64,000 nucleotides of DNA, taken from contig NZ_SNWR01000001.1 in NCBI RefSeq assembly GCF_004362215.1, positions 3,040,001-3,104,000 of the forward strand, in the 5' to 3' direction. Positions within the stretch are counted from its first letter, which is position 1. Every line of letters starts with the position of its first letter. The stretch comes from Paractinoplanes brasiliensis. GTDB lineage: Bacteria; Actinomycetota; Actinomycetes; Mycobacteriales; Micromonosporaceae. The notes beneath the pieces were generated by a model. It had not been told where the DNA came from, searched no databases, and saw only the letters and a program-made list of their open reading frames with translations. Shown here piece by piece: positions 23,732 to 32,182 of the stretch. The position numbers and the translations under genes were made by a program.

Positions 23732-24759
23732 TGACTAAGTTCGGGCCCGACAAGCGGCCGTACATCGTCGCGGAGATGTCCGGGAACCACAACGGCTCTC
23801 TCGACCGGGCGCTCGCGCTGGTCGACGCGGCGGCCGACGCCGGCGCGGACGCGATCAAGATCCAGACGTACACGGCCGACACCATGACCGTGGACGTCAA
23901 GCACCCGCGCTTCCAGATCTCCAAGGGTCACGAGCTGTGGTCCGAGGCTTACCTGTACGACCTGTACGAGCGCGCCCACACGCCGTGGGACTGGCACCAG
24001 CCGATCTTCGAGCGCGCCCGCGAGCGCGGCATCACGCCGTTCTCCAGCCCCTTCGACCGTACGGCGGTCGAACTGCTCGAGAAGCTCGACGCCGAGCTCT
24101 ACAAGATCGCGTCCTCCGAGATCACCGATCTGCCGCTGATCCGCCTGGCCGCGAGCACCGGCAAGCCGATCATCATCTCGACCGGCATGGCCTCGGTGAA
24201 GGAGATCGCCGCCGCGGTCGAGGCCGCCGAGAGCGTGGGCGCAACCGACATCACGGTGCTGAGCTGCACGGCTTCCTACCCGGCGCCGCCGGAGTACACC
24301 AACCTGCGCCGCATCCCCGTGCTGGCGCAGATGCTGGAGCGCCCGATCGGCCTGAGCGACCACACGCACGGCATCGGCGTGCCGATCGCCTCCGTCGCGT
24401 TCGGCGCCTGCCTGATCGAGAAGCACGTCACGCTGGACCGCGCCGACGGCGGTGTCGACTCGGCCTTCTCGCTGGAGCCGGCCGAGCTCAAGGCCATGCG
24501 CGTCGAGTCGGAGCGGGCCTGGCAGGCGCTGGGCACCACGCACATCGGCCCGACCGAGGCGGAGAAGGAGGGCCTGCGGTTCCGCCGGTCGCTCTACGTG
24601 GTGGCCGACGTCAAGGCGGGCGACCAGGTCACGCCGGAGAACGTCCGGTCGATCCGGCCGACCGGCGGGCTCGAGCCCGACGCGATCGGGCTGGTCATGG
24701 GCCGCACCTTCACGGCCGACGCGGCCAAGGGCACCCCGCTGAGCTGGGACTTGATCTAG
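23731..24759 (+). CDS. pseI: Pseudaminic acid synthase (NeuB family)
   Basis: A complete 342-residue NeuB-family protein: TIM-barrel synthase domain (~1-275) and C-terminal SAF/antifreeze-like domain (~285-342, SLYVVADVKAGDQVTPENVR). Family motifs are visible in IVAEMSGNHNGSLDRALALV, ADAIKIQTY, KIASSEITDLPLI, ISTGMAS, CTASYPAP and GLSDHT. SGNHNGS and CTASYPAPPE are PseI-like rather than NeuB/LegI-like. It would condense phosphoenolpyruvate with 2,4-diacetamido-trideoxy-altrose to give pseudaminic acid. A strong bidirectional hairpin follows. Confidence 0.92.
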   Translation: MTKFGPDKRPYIVAEMSGNHNGSLDRALALVDAAADAGADAIKIQTYTADTMTVDVKHPRFQISKGHELWSEAYLYDLYERAHTPWDWHQPIFERARERGITPFSSPFDRTAVELLEKLDAELYKIASSEITDLPLIRLAASTGKPIIISTGMASVKEIAAAVEAAESVGATDITVLSCTASYPAPPEYTNLRRIPVLAQMLERPIGLSDHTHGIGVPIASVAFGACLIEKHVTLDRADGGVDSAFSLEPAELKAMRVESERAWQALGTTHIGPTEAEKEGLRFRRSLYVVADVKAGDQVTPENVRSIRPTGGLEPDAIGLVMGRTFTADAAKGTPLSWDLI

Positions 24760-24767
24760 CGCACGAA

Positions 24768-24795
24768 AAAGGGGGCCGCACCAGCGGCCCCCTTT
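24768..24795. terminator. Bidirectional intrinsic terminator
   Basis: AAAGGGGGCCGC, loop ACCA, GCGGCCCCCTTT: a perfect 12-bp stem with A-rich left and T-rich right flanks, so it can work in both directions. It separates pseI from the convergent reverse-strand gene ending at 24806. Confidence 0.9.
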
Positions 24796-24805
24796 CAACG
24801 TCGAT

Positions 24806-26674
24806 TCAGCGTACGGCGTTGGACTGCGCCTCGGCGGCCTTGCGAGCCCGCCGTCCGCGCATGAACTTCCGCCCGTCCCGCATGATCACCCGGTAGCCGC
24901 TGCGCGCGACCCAGAGGAACCGGCCGGCCCAGGTCTTCTTGTAGAACTGAACCTCCCAGTCCATCTTGCTGACCTGCAGGTCACGCGACTTGATGATCTG
25001 CTCGGTCCACTCCATCATCGCCAGCAGGTGGCTCGCCTCGTACCGCTGGCGCCACAGCGCCTCGGTGAGCTCGCGGAAGCCGGCCACGTCGACGGCGGCC
25101 GAGCCGGGCGAGACGGCCAGCAGCTGCAGCCGCCGGTCATGCTGGTCGGACAGACCCAGGCCGAACTCGGCCGTTTCCAGCCGCACGTGCAGGTCGACGG
25201 CGGCACGGACCCGCTCGGCGTCGATGCCCATGCCGACCATGCCCAGGATGATCGCCGTCAGGTCGACCGCGTTCGACGTGATCGGCCACGGGTGCGACTG
25301 CCCCGACGTGATCAGCTGAACGGCGAACTGCCAGACCGCGCGGATCTCGGCAATCTCGAGCGACACGGGCTCGATCGGCTCCCAGTTGGTCGGCAGCACG
25401 GCCGGGCCGTCCTCGGTGACGAAGACGTCGGCCAGTCCGGCCAGAGCCACCGGGCCCGCGAGCAGACCGTCCTGAGCTTGAGCACGCAGCCAGGCGTCGT
25501 ACTGGGAAAGCTCGATACGCATCTGGCGCACGTTGCTGCTTGCCGCGAGGTGCAGCAGGCGCTCCTCAAGCACGTAACCCACGTCGGCGCCGGGCGCCTT
25601 GGGCTCGCTGATGCGGCGCAGGCCCTCGCGCTCGATCGAACCCTCGAGCGGCGACAGCACTGTCGTGCGGACCTCGTTGCCGGCCGAGGCGACCTCGTAG
25701 GCGAAGGTGCCGTGGACGTCGCCGATGAGCAGCTCGTGCCGCTCGACGGCCGGGGCCTCGCCGGGACCGCGGGCGATGACCAGCCAGGCCGGGGCGACCG
25801 TGGCCTCGGCGCCGGCCCGCAACGCCCGGTTGACGAGGCGGCGCGGGTCGCTGAGCACCGGGCGGCCGCGGAAGGCGGCGGCGAACGCCTGCGACAGGGC
25901 CGTGCCGAGGCGCGGACGCAGCGGGGAGGAGACCTCACCCAGCAGACCCTCGCCGACCAGCACGGACGGCGCGGCGGGCTCGGGGAACGCGGCGTACGAG
26001 GCGGCGACCGTCAGGCCGGCCTGGCCGAGCCGCGCGGCCAGCTGCTCCGGCGAGGCCGGGCGCTGGGTGTCGTACTCGTCGTCGGCGACGTACCAGTCCG
26101 AGTCGAGACGCTCCCGGGCGCCCGGCTGGAGGCGGACCGTGTGGTGCACGCCGAGGCGGTTGTCGTGCATGAGCAGCAGGACGCCGTCGGGCTGGACAGC
26201 CTCGGCAAGCCGGTCGACGAGCTGGGCCGCGTTCATCTGCTCGCCCTCGGCCGAGTTCAGCCGGTCGACACCGTCGGCCGCGACCACCAGGTCGAACTTC
26301 TCGGCCGCGTCGAGCTTGACCGCGGCGCCGGCCAGGACGGTGACCCGCGAGTGGTTGCGAGCGGCATCCTCGGCGTCGATCAGCGAGCGGAGCAGCCAGG
26401 ACACCGAGGCGCCGGTGTCGGCCAGCGCGGTCACGACTTCCTCGCTGTGCGGGCCGGCGACCAGGACCGTACGGCCCGGCCCGGCGTACTGGCGCAGCAG
26501 GTGGCGAAGGACGGCGCCGCGCGGCAGCGACTGGCTGCGCTGCGGATCGCGGTCGCTCCAGGCGAACATCTCGCCGCCGATGCGCCGCAGGTTGTTCACC
26601 GGCGGCGCGGAAAGCGCGGCTGCGAAGTCCGTACCCTGGTTGGGAAGCAGGGCAGCGGAGCGCTCCGACATCAC
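24806..26674 (-). CDS. Degenerate methyltransferase-like protein with C-terminal coiled coil (copy A)
   Basis: A 622-residue protein, paralogous to the protein at 42102-43598. Residues ~50-210 look like a class I Rossmann methyltransferase domain (VLVAGPHSEEVVTALADTG; FDLVVAADGVDRL; VQPDGVLLLMHDN), but the glycine-rich SAM loop is degenerate. The middle ~210-520 has no clear family; both copies share a segment around VLSDPRRL. The last ~90 residues are helical and basic, with a likely coiled coil and membrane- or wall-associating tail (YRVIMRDGRKFMRGRRARK). It overlaps the upstream gene by 4 nt and always follows the same partner. Possible roles: glycan-modifying enzyme or scaffold. Function is unknown. 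Confidence 0.75.
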   Translation of the reverse strand: MMSERSAALLPNQGTDFAAALSAPPVNNLRRIGGEMFAWSDRDPQRSQSLPRGAVLRHLLRQYAGPGRTVLVAGPHSEEVVTALADTGASVSWLLRSLIDAEDAARNHSRVTVLAGAAVKLDAAEKFDLVVAADGVDRLNSAEGEQMNAAQLVDRLAEAVQPDGVLLLMHDNRLGVHHTVRLQPGARERLDSDWYVADDEYDTQRPASPEQLAARLGQAGLTVAASYAAFPEPAAPSVLVGEGLLGEVSSPLRPRLGTALSQAFAAAFRGRPVLSDPRRLVNRALRAGAEATVAPAWLVIARGPGEAPAVERHELLIGDVHGTFAYEVASAGNEVRTTVLSPLEGSIEREGLRRISEPKAPGADVGYVLEERLLHLAASSNVRQMRIELSQYDAWLRAQAQDGLLAGPVALAGLADVFVTEDGPAVLPTNWEPIEPVSLEIAEIRAVWQFAVQLITSGQSHPWPITSNAVDLTAIILGMVGMGIDAERVRAAVDLHVRLETAEFGLGLSDQHDRRLQLLAVSPGSAAVDVAGFRELTEALWRQRYEASHLLAMMEWTEQIIKSRDLQVSKMDWEVQFYKKTWAGRFLWVARSGYRVIMRDGRKFMRGRRARKAAEAQSNAVR

Positions 26675-27510
26675 TTCACCCTCTCTGTGGAAGCGGGCCA
26701 GCCCAGAATGGCGCGCAGTTCGTCCGGATGGGCCAACTCGTCGGCGCCCAGCTGCTGGCGGGCCAGCGCGTGGGTGACGGCGTTGTCGGTCTGGTACCCA
26801 TAAAGCTCAGGCCACTGCCGGCGCAGACGGGGCTCGCCGCCGAACGTGGGGTCAGCGTTGTCAAGGACCATCGGGTCGCCGTAGACGGCGGCCTCCCGGC
26901 CGGCCAGAGCGCCGTACCAGACCGCGCTGCACAGCCGGTTCGACACTACCCGGCGGTGGCGACGCAGCTCCTTGAGCTGACCCACCAGGAAGTCGCGGTT
27001 GTGATCCCGCCACCAGAAACCGCGGTAACCGTGACAGATCACTCGGAAACCGGCGTTCTCGTAGATCTTTCGCACGCTCTTCATCCTGTACTCGTTCCAG
27101 TACAGGCAGGCAGTGACCGGGCCGGACTCGGCCGCCTTGACCTCGTCGATCAGCTTCTGGTGGTCGCCGCTGATCTGCTGGCCCTCCCACCCGTGGAACG
27201 GGTAGAAGATCGTGCCCTCGGGCTCGGGCGCGTCGTCCGGCTCGGGCTCCATCTCCAGCAGGTACGCGAAGGGGGCGCCGACCACGATGACGTCGCGGCG
27301 GCCCTGCGACCAGGACCGGCGGCGGGTCTCCTCGGACCAGACGAAGATCTTGCTGCCGCCTACGAACGGCGTGCCCGGGGCCAGGCCGTCACCCATGTTC
27401 CAGCCGTGCTGGAGATAGCCCTGCAGGCGGGGCGGATGGAGCGGATCGGACAGATCGCAGTAGCGGGCCAACAGGTGGGCGTGACCGTAGTGATAGTTGG
27501 CGTGATGCAT
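26671..27510 (-). CDS. Glycosyltransferase-like protein of unknown function (copy A)
   Basis: About 279 residues, strongly similar to the protein at 41245-42105. Shared blocks are HHANYHYGHAH at the N-terminus, GYLQHGWN, IFVWSEETRRR, GTIFYPFHGWEGQ, GPVTACLYWNEYR, VICHGYRGFWWRD and AVYGDPM. The QHGW and late YGDP blocks recall GT-B-type capsule or polysialic-type transferases, but I do not recognise the family firmly. Given its place beside pseudaminic acid genes it may transfer a nonulosonate or build the glycan around it. Start: ATG 27510 matches the paralog's beginning and has GAGGGA directly before it; ATG 27522 is possible. Confidence 0.7.
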   Translation of the reverse strand: MHHANYHYGHAHLLARYCDLSDPLHPPRLQGYLQHGWNMGDGLAPGTPFVGGSKIFVWSEETRRRSWSQGRRDVIVVGAPFAYLLEMEPEPDDAPEPEGTIFYPFHGWEGQQISGDHQKLIDEVKAAESGPVTACLYWNEYRMKSVRKIYENAGFRVICHGYRGFWWRDHNRDFLVGQLKELRRHRRVVSNRLCSAVWYGALAGREAAVYGDPMVLDNADPTFGGEPRLRRQWPELYGYQTDNAVTHALARQQLGADELAHPDELRAILGWPASTERVK

Positions 27511-27591
27511 TCCCTCGTCCATCGCCGGCTGCTGGTGGCGCCATCTCGGTTCGCTCGGGGCGCACGATTTTGCCGGGCCTGGCCCTGCCAC

Positions 27592-27882
27592 GGCCCGTCA
27601 AGTCGACGCCGAAAGGTACCACCCAAGGTTAAGTTCCGCGCGCACCGTTAGGGAATCGTTCCCCTGTCGTAGCGGCGAGCCGTACCGCCGAAATGTCCGT
27701 ACACAGCCCGTGAACGGCCCGGAAACCCGCCCGGCAAACCCGCGCCACTGTGTCGGATATCACCTGATCAGCCCATAACCTCCGACCGGAGGGCACTTCT
27801 CAAGATCGCCGCCTACAGTGGACACTTCTGAACCGGGCCGGGGTGGACGCCGCCACGTGCGCCCCGGCCCACCACCCTCCCG
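27592..27882. other. Intergenic region upstream of copy A and downstream of MMPL gene
   Basis: A 290-bp gap without a credible gene. It holds a hairpin candidate for the end of the MMPL transcript and the motif ACCCAAGGTTAAGTT at 27621-27635, which is close to a motif upstream of the pseB operon. The promoter of the reverse-strand glycosyltransferase-like gene should be here but no confident -10/-35 pair was recognised. Confidence 0.4.
27835..27870 (-). terminator. Candidate terminator after MMPL gene
   Basis: GGGCCGGGG (27835-27843) and CCCCGGCCC (27862-27870) form a 9-bp all-GC stem with an 18-nt loop, 13 nt beyond the MMPL stop codon. The loop is long and no U tract follows, so confidence is limited. 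Confidence 0.4.
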
Positions 27883-30054
27883 CTAAACCGCGGCCAGCTC
27901 AGGTTCCCGGTCGTCACGGTCGGTGACGACGGGCGCCGGCGGCTCGTGCGCGATCTGCGGCAGCCAGCCCAGCCACCTCGGCAGCCACCAGTTCTTCTCG
28001 CCCAGCAGCGCCATCACGGCCGGCAGCAGGACGGCCCGGATGATCGTCGCGTCGAGCAGCACCGCGGCGGCCAGGCCGATGCCGAGCTGCTTGGTCGAGG
28101 CCAGCGGCAGCGTCGCGAACAGCGCGAACACCGCCACCATGACGACCGCCGCGCTGGTGATCACACCGGCCGTGCGGCCGATGCCCTCGCGCACCGCCAC
28201 CTTGGTCGGCAGGCCCCGGTCGTGCCCCTCACGGATCCGGCTGAGCACGAACACGTGGTAGTCCATCGAGAGCCCGAACAGGATGATGAACAGGAACAAC
28301 GGCATCCAGTTGACGATCCCGTCCGCGGCCTGGAAGTCGAGCAGGCTCTCGAAGTGGCCGTACTGGAAGACGAAGACCAGCATCCCGTACGCCGCGGCCA
28401 CCGAGAACAAATTGAGGACGACCCCGGTGATCGCCACCACAACCGACCGGAACGAGACGAGCAGCAGCAGGAAGGCGAGTCCGAGGACGAAGCCGAACAC
28501 CCACGGCATGCTGGCGTCGAGCCGGGCGTGGAAGTCGGCCTCGCCCGCCGCCGGGCCGGTGACCAGGGCCGTGAAGGTGCCGAAGGCCGCCGGGACGATC
28601 GTCTCGCGCAGGCGGGTCAGATCGGCGTCATCGGCCATGCCGAACGACACGACCGCCACCGTCCCGGCCGGGTTGATCCGCGTCTCGACGGGCCCGGCGA
28701 GACGGCCGTCGCTCGCCTCCACCTCCGCACGAAGGCGAGCGACCGCGGCCTCGAACGCCGGCGTACGCACCGACGGCGCCTCGACCACCACCTCGACAGG
28801 CGCGGTCTCACTGGGGAAGGCCTCGTCGACCGCCTTGTACGCCTGCACGATCGGCGCCGTGGCCGGCAGGTCCTCGATCCCCTCGGCCTTGGTCTTGAGG
28901 TCGAGCATCGGGGCGGCCAGCACGGCCAGCGCCCCCACGGCCAGCACGGCCGAGATCAGCGGCTTGGCCAGCACCAGGCGCAGGAAACCGTTCCAGAGCC
29001 GGCCGTCGCTGCGGCGCCGATAGAGCCCTGGGATCTTGATAGCGTCGACCCTGTCCCCCAGCGCCGAGAGCAACGCTGGGAGAACGGTCAGCGAGCCGAG
29101 CACGGCCGTCGCGACGACCAGGATCGTGCCGACGGCGAAGCTGACGAACGTCGTGTCGTACGTGAGGAACATGCCGGCCATCGCGACGATCACGGTGAGA
29201 CCGGAGATCCAGATCGAGCGGCCCGAGGTCTGCGCCGCGATCACCAGGGCGCGGTGCGGGTCGGCGCCGTTGCGGCGCTCGTCACGCTCCCGGCGGATGT
29301 AGAAAAGGCAGTAGTCGACGCCGACGGCCAGGCCCACCAGCAGCATGACGTGGGCGGTGGTGTCGACGGTCGGCGCCAGGTGGCTCGCGAAGGCCAGGAG
29401 GCCCATCGCCGCGACCACGGCCATGATGGCGAGCAGGACGGGCAGCAGCGCGGCGACGACCGCGCCGAAGGCGACCAGCAGGATGCCGAGGGTGACCGGG
29501 ATCGAGAGCAACCCGAGGGTGTTGAGGCCCTGGTCGAGCTTGTCGCCGATCAGCTTGTCGCCGCTGGCGTCGCCGCCCTGCGCGATGTAGAGATCGGGGT
29601 GCGCGGCCTGCACGCGGGCAACCGTGTCGAGCGAGGGCTGCACCCGCTCGGAGGCGTCCTCGGCGTCACCGGCGATGGCGAAGGTGACCAGCGAGGAACG
29701 GCCGTCGGGCGACACGATCGGCTTCTGGACGTCGATGACGTCCTTGGTCTTCTTCAGCCCCGCCGTCACGTCGGCGACCGCGGCCGTACGGTCGTCGCCC
29801 GCCCGGTTCTGCACGATGACCATCTCGCCGGCCGGCCGCTCCGGGAAGCCGGCCGCCTCGACGATCCGGTCGGCTTTCCTGCTGTCTCCGTGACCCTGGT
29901 CGGCGCCGGTGGCCTCGACCGTTCCGAACTGTCCGCTGAGGACGGTGACAGCGATGACGAAGGCGATCCATCCGAGGATCGCGAGCGTCCGATGGCGGGC
30001 GCTCCACAACGCGGCGCGGGCCGCGATTCCCTTGACTTCTCCGGGGTTCTCCAT
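27883..30054 (-). CDS. MMPL/RND family membrane transporter
   Basis: A 723-residue protein with the duplicated MMPL layout: one N-terminal helix, a large extracytoplasmic loop, a five- to six-helix block, then the same again. The central charged motifs are VGLAVGVDYCLFYIRRERDE near residue 240 and FGLSMDYHVFVLSRIREGHD near residue 600, as in actinobacterial MmpL/ActII-3 exporters of lipids or antibiotics. It is the last gene of a unit with a histidine kinase and response regulator and has a palindrome 59 bp upstream that matches one before the kinase, so it is likely the induced target of that system. Confidence 0.92.
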   Translation of the reverse strand: MENPGEVKGIAARAALWSARHRTLAILGWIAFVIAVTVLSGQFGTVEATGADQGHGDSRKADRIVEAAGFPERPAGEMVIVQNRAGDDRTAAVADVTAGLKKTKDVIDVQKPIVSPDGRSSLVTFAIAGDAEDASERVQPSLDTVARVQAAHPDLYIAQGGDASGDKLIGDKLDQGLNTLGLLSIPVTLGILLVAFGAVVAALLPVLLAIMAVVAAMGLLAFASHLAPTVDTTAHVMLLVGLAVGVDYCLFYIRRERDERRNGADPHRALVIAAQTSGRSIWISGLTVIVAMAGMFLTYDTTFVSFAVGTILVVATAVLGSLTVLPALLSALGDRVDAIKIPGLYRRRSDGRLWNGFLRLVLAKPLISAVLAVGALAVLAAPMLDLKTKAEGIEDLPATAPIVQAYKAVDEAFPSETAPVEVVVEAPSVRTPAFEAAVARLRAEVEASDGRLAGPVETRINPAGTVAVVSFGMADDADLTRLRETIVPAAFGTFTALVTGPAAGEADFHARLDASMPWVFGFVLGLAFLLLLVSFRSVVVAITGVVLNLFSVAAAYGMLVFVFQYGHFESLLDFQAADGIVNWMPLFLFIILFGLSMDYHVFVLSRIREGHDRGLPTKVAVREGIGRTAGVITSAAVVMVAVFALFATLPLASTKQLGIGLAAAVLLDATIIRAVLLPAVMALLGEKNWWLPRWLGWLPQIAHEPPAPVVTDRDDREPELAAV

Positions 30055-30112
30055 GGCAACGACGCTATGAAGAGCGGCCGCACCGATCGATCCCGCTGCC
30101 CCGCGTATCGAT

Positions 30113-30130
30113 GGTGGGGTTACCCCTACC
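30113..30130. promoter_or_regulatory. Candidate response-regulator operator upstream of MMPL gene
   Basis: GGTGGGGTTACCCCTACC is a near-perfect palindrome lying between the response-regulator stop (30126) and the MMPL start (30054). It is almost the same as GGTAGGGTTAACCCCACC upstream of the kinase gene (32158-32175), so both promoters probably bind the same LuxR-type regulator. Confidence 0.65.
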
Positions 30131-30770
30131 CCTGGAGGTAGGCCAGCACCGCCATGACGCGGCGGTGCTGCTCGTCGTCCTGGTGCAGGGCCAGCTTGGT
30201 GAAGATGTTGCGTACGTGCTTCTCGACCGCGCCCTCGGTGACCACGAGCTTGCGGGCGATCGCGGTGTTCGACATGCCCTCGGCCATCAGTCCCAGCACC
30301 TCACGCTCGCGCGGGGTCAGCGCCCGCAGCGGGTCGTCGCGGCGACGGCGTACGAGCAGCTGGCTGACCACCTCGGGGTCGAGCACCGTGCCCCCGCCGG
30401 CCACCCGGCGCAGCCCGTCGAGGAACTCGGCGACCTGGGACACCCTGTCCTTGAGCAGATAGCCGACCGCGCCCATGCGGTCGGCCAGCAGGTCGTCGGC
30501 GTAGGACACCTCGACGTATTGCGAAAGCACCAGGATCGGGGTGCCGGGCACCAGGCCGCGCGCCTCCACCGCGGCCCGGAGCCCCTCGTCGGTGTGCGAG
30601 GGCGGCATGCGGACGTCCACGATGGACACGTCCGGCTTGTGCCCGGCGATCGCGGACACGAGGGAAGGCCCGTCGCCGACGGCCGCCACCACGGTGTGGC
30701 CGTTCTCCTCGACGAGCCTGACGAGTCCCTCACGCAACAGCACCGCGTCGTCGGCAATCACCACTCGCAT
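30126..30770 (-). CDS. LuxR/NarL-type response regulator
   Basis: A 214-residue regulator. The receiver domain (1-120) has the acidic pair in VVIADDAV, phospho-acceptor Asp 52 in VSIVDVRMPP and the lysine in GYLLKDRV. The C-terminal LuxR helix-turn-helix is LTPREREVLGLMAEGMSNTAIARKL (split as LTPREREVLGLMAEG and MSNTAIARKLVVTEGAVEKH). It follows the kinase gene by 27 bp and precedes the MMPL gene. Likely phosphorylated by the adjacent kinase and activating both genes through the shared palindromes. Confidence 0.92.
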   Translation of the reverse strand: MRVVIADDAVLLREGLVRLVEENGHTVVAAVGDGPSLVSAIAGHKPDVSIVDVRMPPSHTDEGLRAAVEARGLVPGTPILVLSQYVEVSYADDLLADRMGAVGYLLKDRVSQVAEFLDGLRRVAGGGTVLDPEVVSQLLVRRRRDDPLRALTPREREVLGLMAEGMSNTAIARKLVVTEGAVEKHVRNIFTKLALHQDDEQHRRVMAVLAYLQG

Positions 30771-30797
30771 CAGGTCATGCTGTCAGATCTCCGGGAT

Positions 30798-32099
30798 TCA
30801 CACGGGCAGGGCCGCGGTGAGCCTCGTCCCTCCGCCGGCCGGGCTGTCGACGTCGAGCACCCCGCCCGCAGCCCGGACCCGGTCGTCGAGCCCGGCCAGC
30901 CCGTGGCCCTTGGCCAGGCTGGCGCCGCCCACGCCGTCGTCGGCGATCGAGACCAGCAGGCCGCTGACGTTGCGGCGGACGCTGACGTGCACCTCGTTGG
31001 CGTAGCTGTGCTTGGCGACGTTGGTCAGGGCCTCGGCCACGACGAAGTAGGCGGTCGACTCGACGGCCGGCTCGAGCCGCTCGGCGACCGGCGCGTCCAG
31101 GTCGACCGGGATGGTGCAGCGGCTCGCCAGGGCGGTCAGTGCGGCCTGCAGGCCGCGGTCGACCAGGATCGGCGGGGCGATGCCGCGGGACAGGGCGCGC
31201 AGCTCGTCGAGCGTCTCGCGGGTCTGGGTCAAGGCCTCGGCCACGGTGGCGCGGGCCGCCTCGGGGTCGGTGGCGAATTGCTGCTCGGCCCGGCCCAGGT
31301 CCATGGCCAGGCGCACCAGGCGCTGCTGCGGCCCGTCGTGGATGTCGCGTTCGAGCCGGCGCAGCGCGGTGGCCTCGGCCGAGACGGCGGCCGCCTTCTG
31401 CTGCTGGGCCACCTCGCGGGCCGCGTTGGCCTCGGCCACCTGCTCGCGCAGGTCGTTCACGCCGTTGAGCAGAGCGCGGGCGAAGTACGCCTCGAGCAGC
31501 GCGGAGGCGCGGACCACGGGGTAGAGCGTGCCGGCGAAGAAGACGCCGCAGGCGAAGTAGAAGAGCAGGCGGGTGGCTGTACCGTCGCCCATGCCGAGCA
31601 GCTCGGGCAGGTCCTGATTGTCCGGCGGGTGCGGGATCGACCAGTCCCAGAGCACGACCGTGAGCCCGCCGAGCGCGCCCGCCCACCAGGTGACGACCAG
31701 GCTGAACGAGATCGTGCTGGGGATGAACCGGAACATGCCGTGCAGCATGTCGAGCCAGGTCTGACCGTCGCTCAGCGGCGTCAGCGTCTTGCGCAACGGG
31801 CTCGCGCCGGCCGGGGCCTTCTTGTAATAGGGGTGCGGCACCTTCTGGCCGAAGACCGGGCCGATGCGGGCCCGCTCAAGCGTCGCAAAGCCGCGGGCCG
31901 TCACCAGCGTGGCCACCAGGATCGGCAGGCCGACCCAGATGATCAAGGTGCCGACACCGGTCCAGAACAGGGCCGAGAACAGCGAGACGGTAAGGATGCC
32001 GATCGGGAACCCGATCAGCACGTACTGCGTGTCGATGCCGACCTGGCGGGCCAGGCGCACAAGCGGGGAGCGCTGGGTCGGGGAGGCGTACGTCGTCAT
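30798..32099 (-). CDS. Sensor histidine kinase (HisKA_3, DesK/NarX type)
   Basis: A 433-residue membrane kinase. The N-terminal half has about four to six hydrophobic helices in the pattern of the Streptomyces-type putative sensor domain, then a coiled linker, the dimerisation/phosphoacceptor region LERDIHDGPQQRLVRLAMDL (His near residue 252) and an ATPase domain (AEALTNVAKHS; ADDGVGGA; GLAGLDDRV). ATG 32099 is chosen because AAGGA lies 6 nt upstream; ATG 32117 lacks a site. Partner of the LuxR-type regulator encoded next. Confidence 0.9.
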   Translation of the reverse strand: MTTYASPTQRSPLVRLARQVGIDTQYVLIGFPIGILTVSLFSALFWTGVGTLIIWVGLPILVATLVTARGFATLERARIGPVFGQKVPHPYYKKAPAGASPLRKTLTPLSDGQTWLDMLHGMFRFIPSTISFSLVVTWWAGALGGLTVVLWDWSIPHPPDNQDLPELLGMGDGTATRLLFYFACGVFFAGTLYPVVRASALLEAYFARALLNGVNDLREQVAEANAAREVAQQQKAAAVSAEATALRRLERDIHDGPQQRLVRLAMDLGRAEQQFATDPEAARATVAEALTQTRETLDELRALSRGIAPPILVDRGLQAALTALASRCTIPVDLDAPVAERLEPAVESTAYFVVAEALTNVAKHSYANEVHVSVRRNVSGLLVSIADDGVGGASLAKGHGLAGLDDRVRAAGGVLDVDSPAGGGTRLTAALPV

Positions 32100-32155
32100 G
32101 TCCTTGACGCTAGGCATCGGCGGGCTCCGTTCCGATCCTGCTCGCCGCCGGATCG

Positions 32156-32177
32156 ACGGTAGGGTTAACCCCACCGT
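32156..32177. promoter_or_regulatory. Candidate response-regulator operator upstream of kinase gene
   Basis: ACGGTAGGGTTAACCCCACCGT is a 22-bp palindrome with a single mismatched pair (given here as two halves, ACGGTAGGGTT and AACCCCACCGT). It lies 57 bp upstream of the kinase start and after the stop of the GT-C-like gene. It shares its core with the site before the MMPL gene. Confidence 0.7.
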
Positions 32178-32182
32178 AAGGG

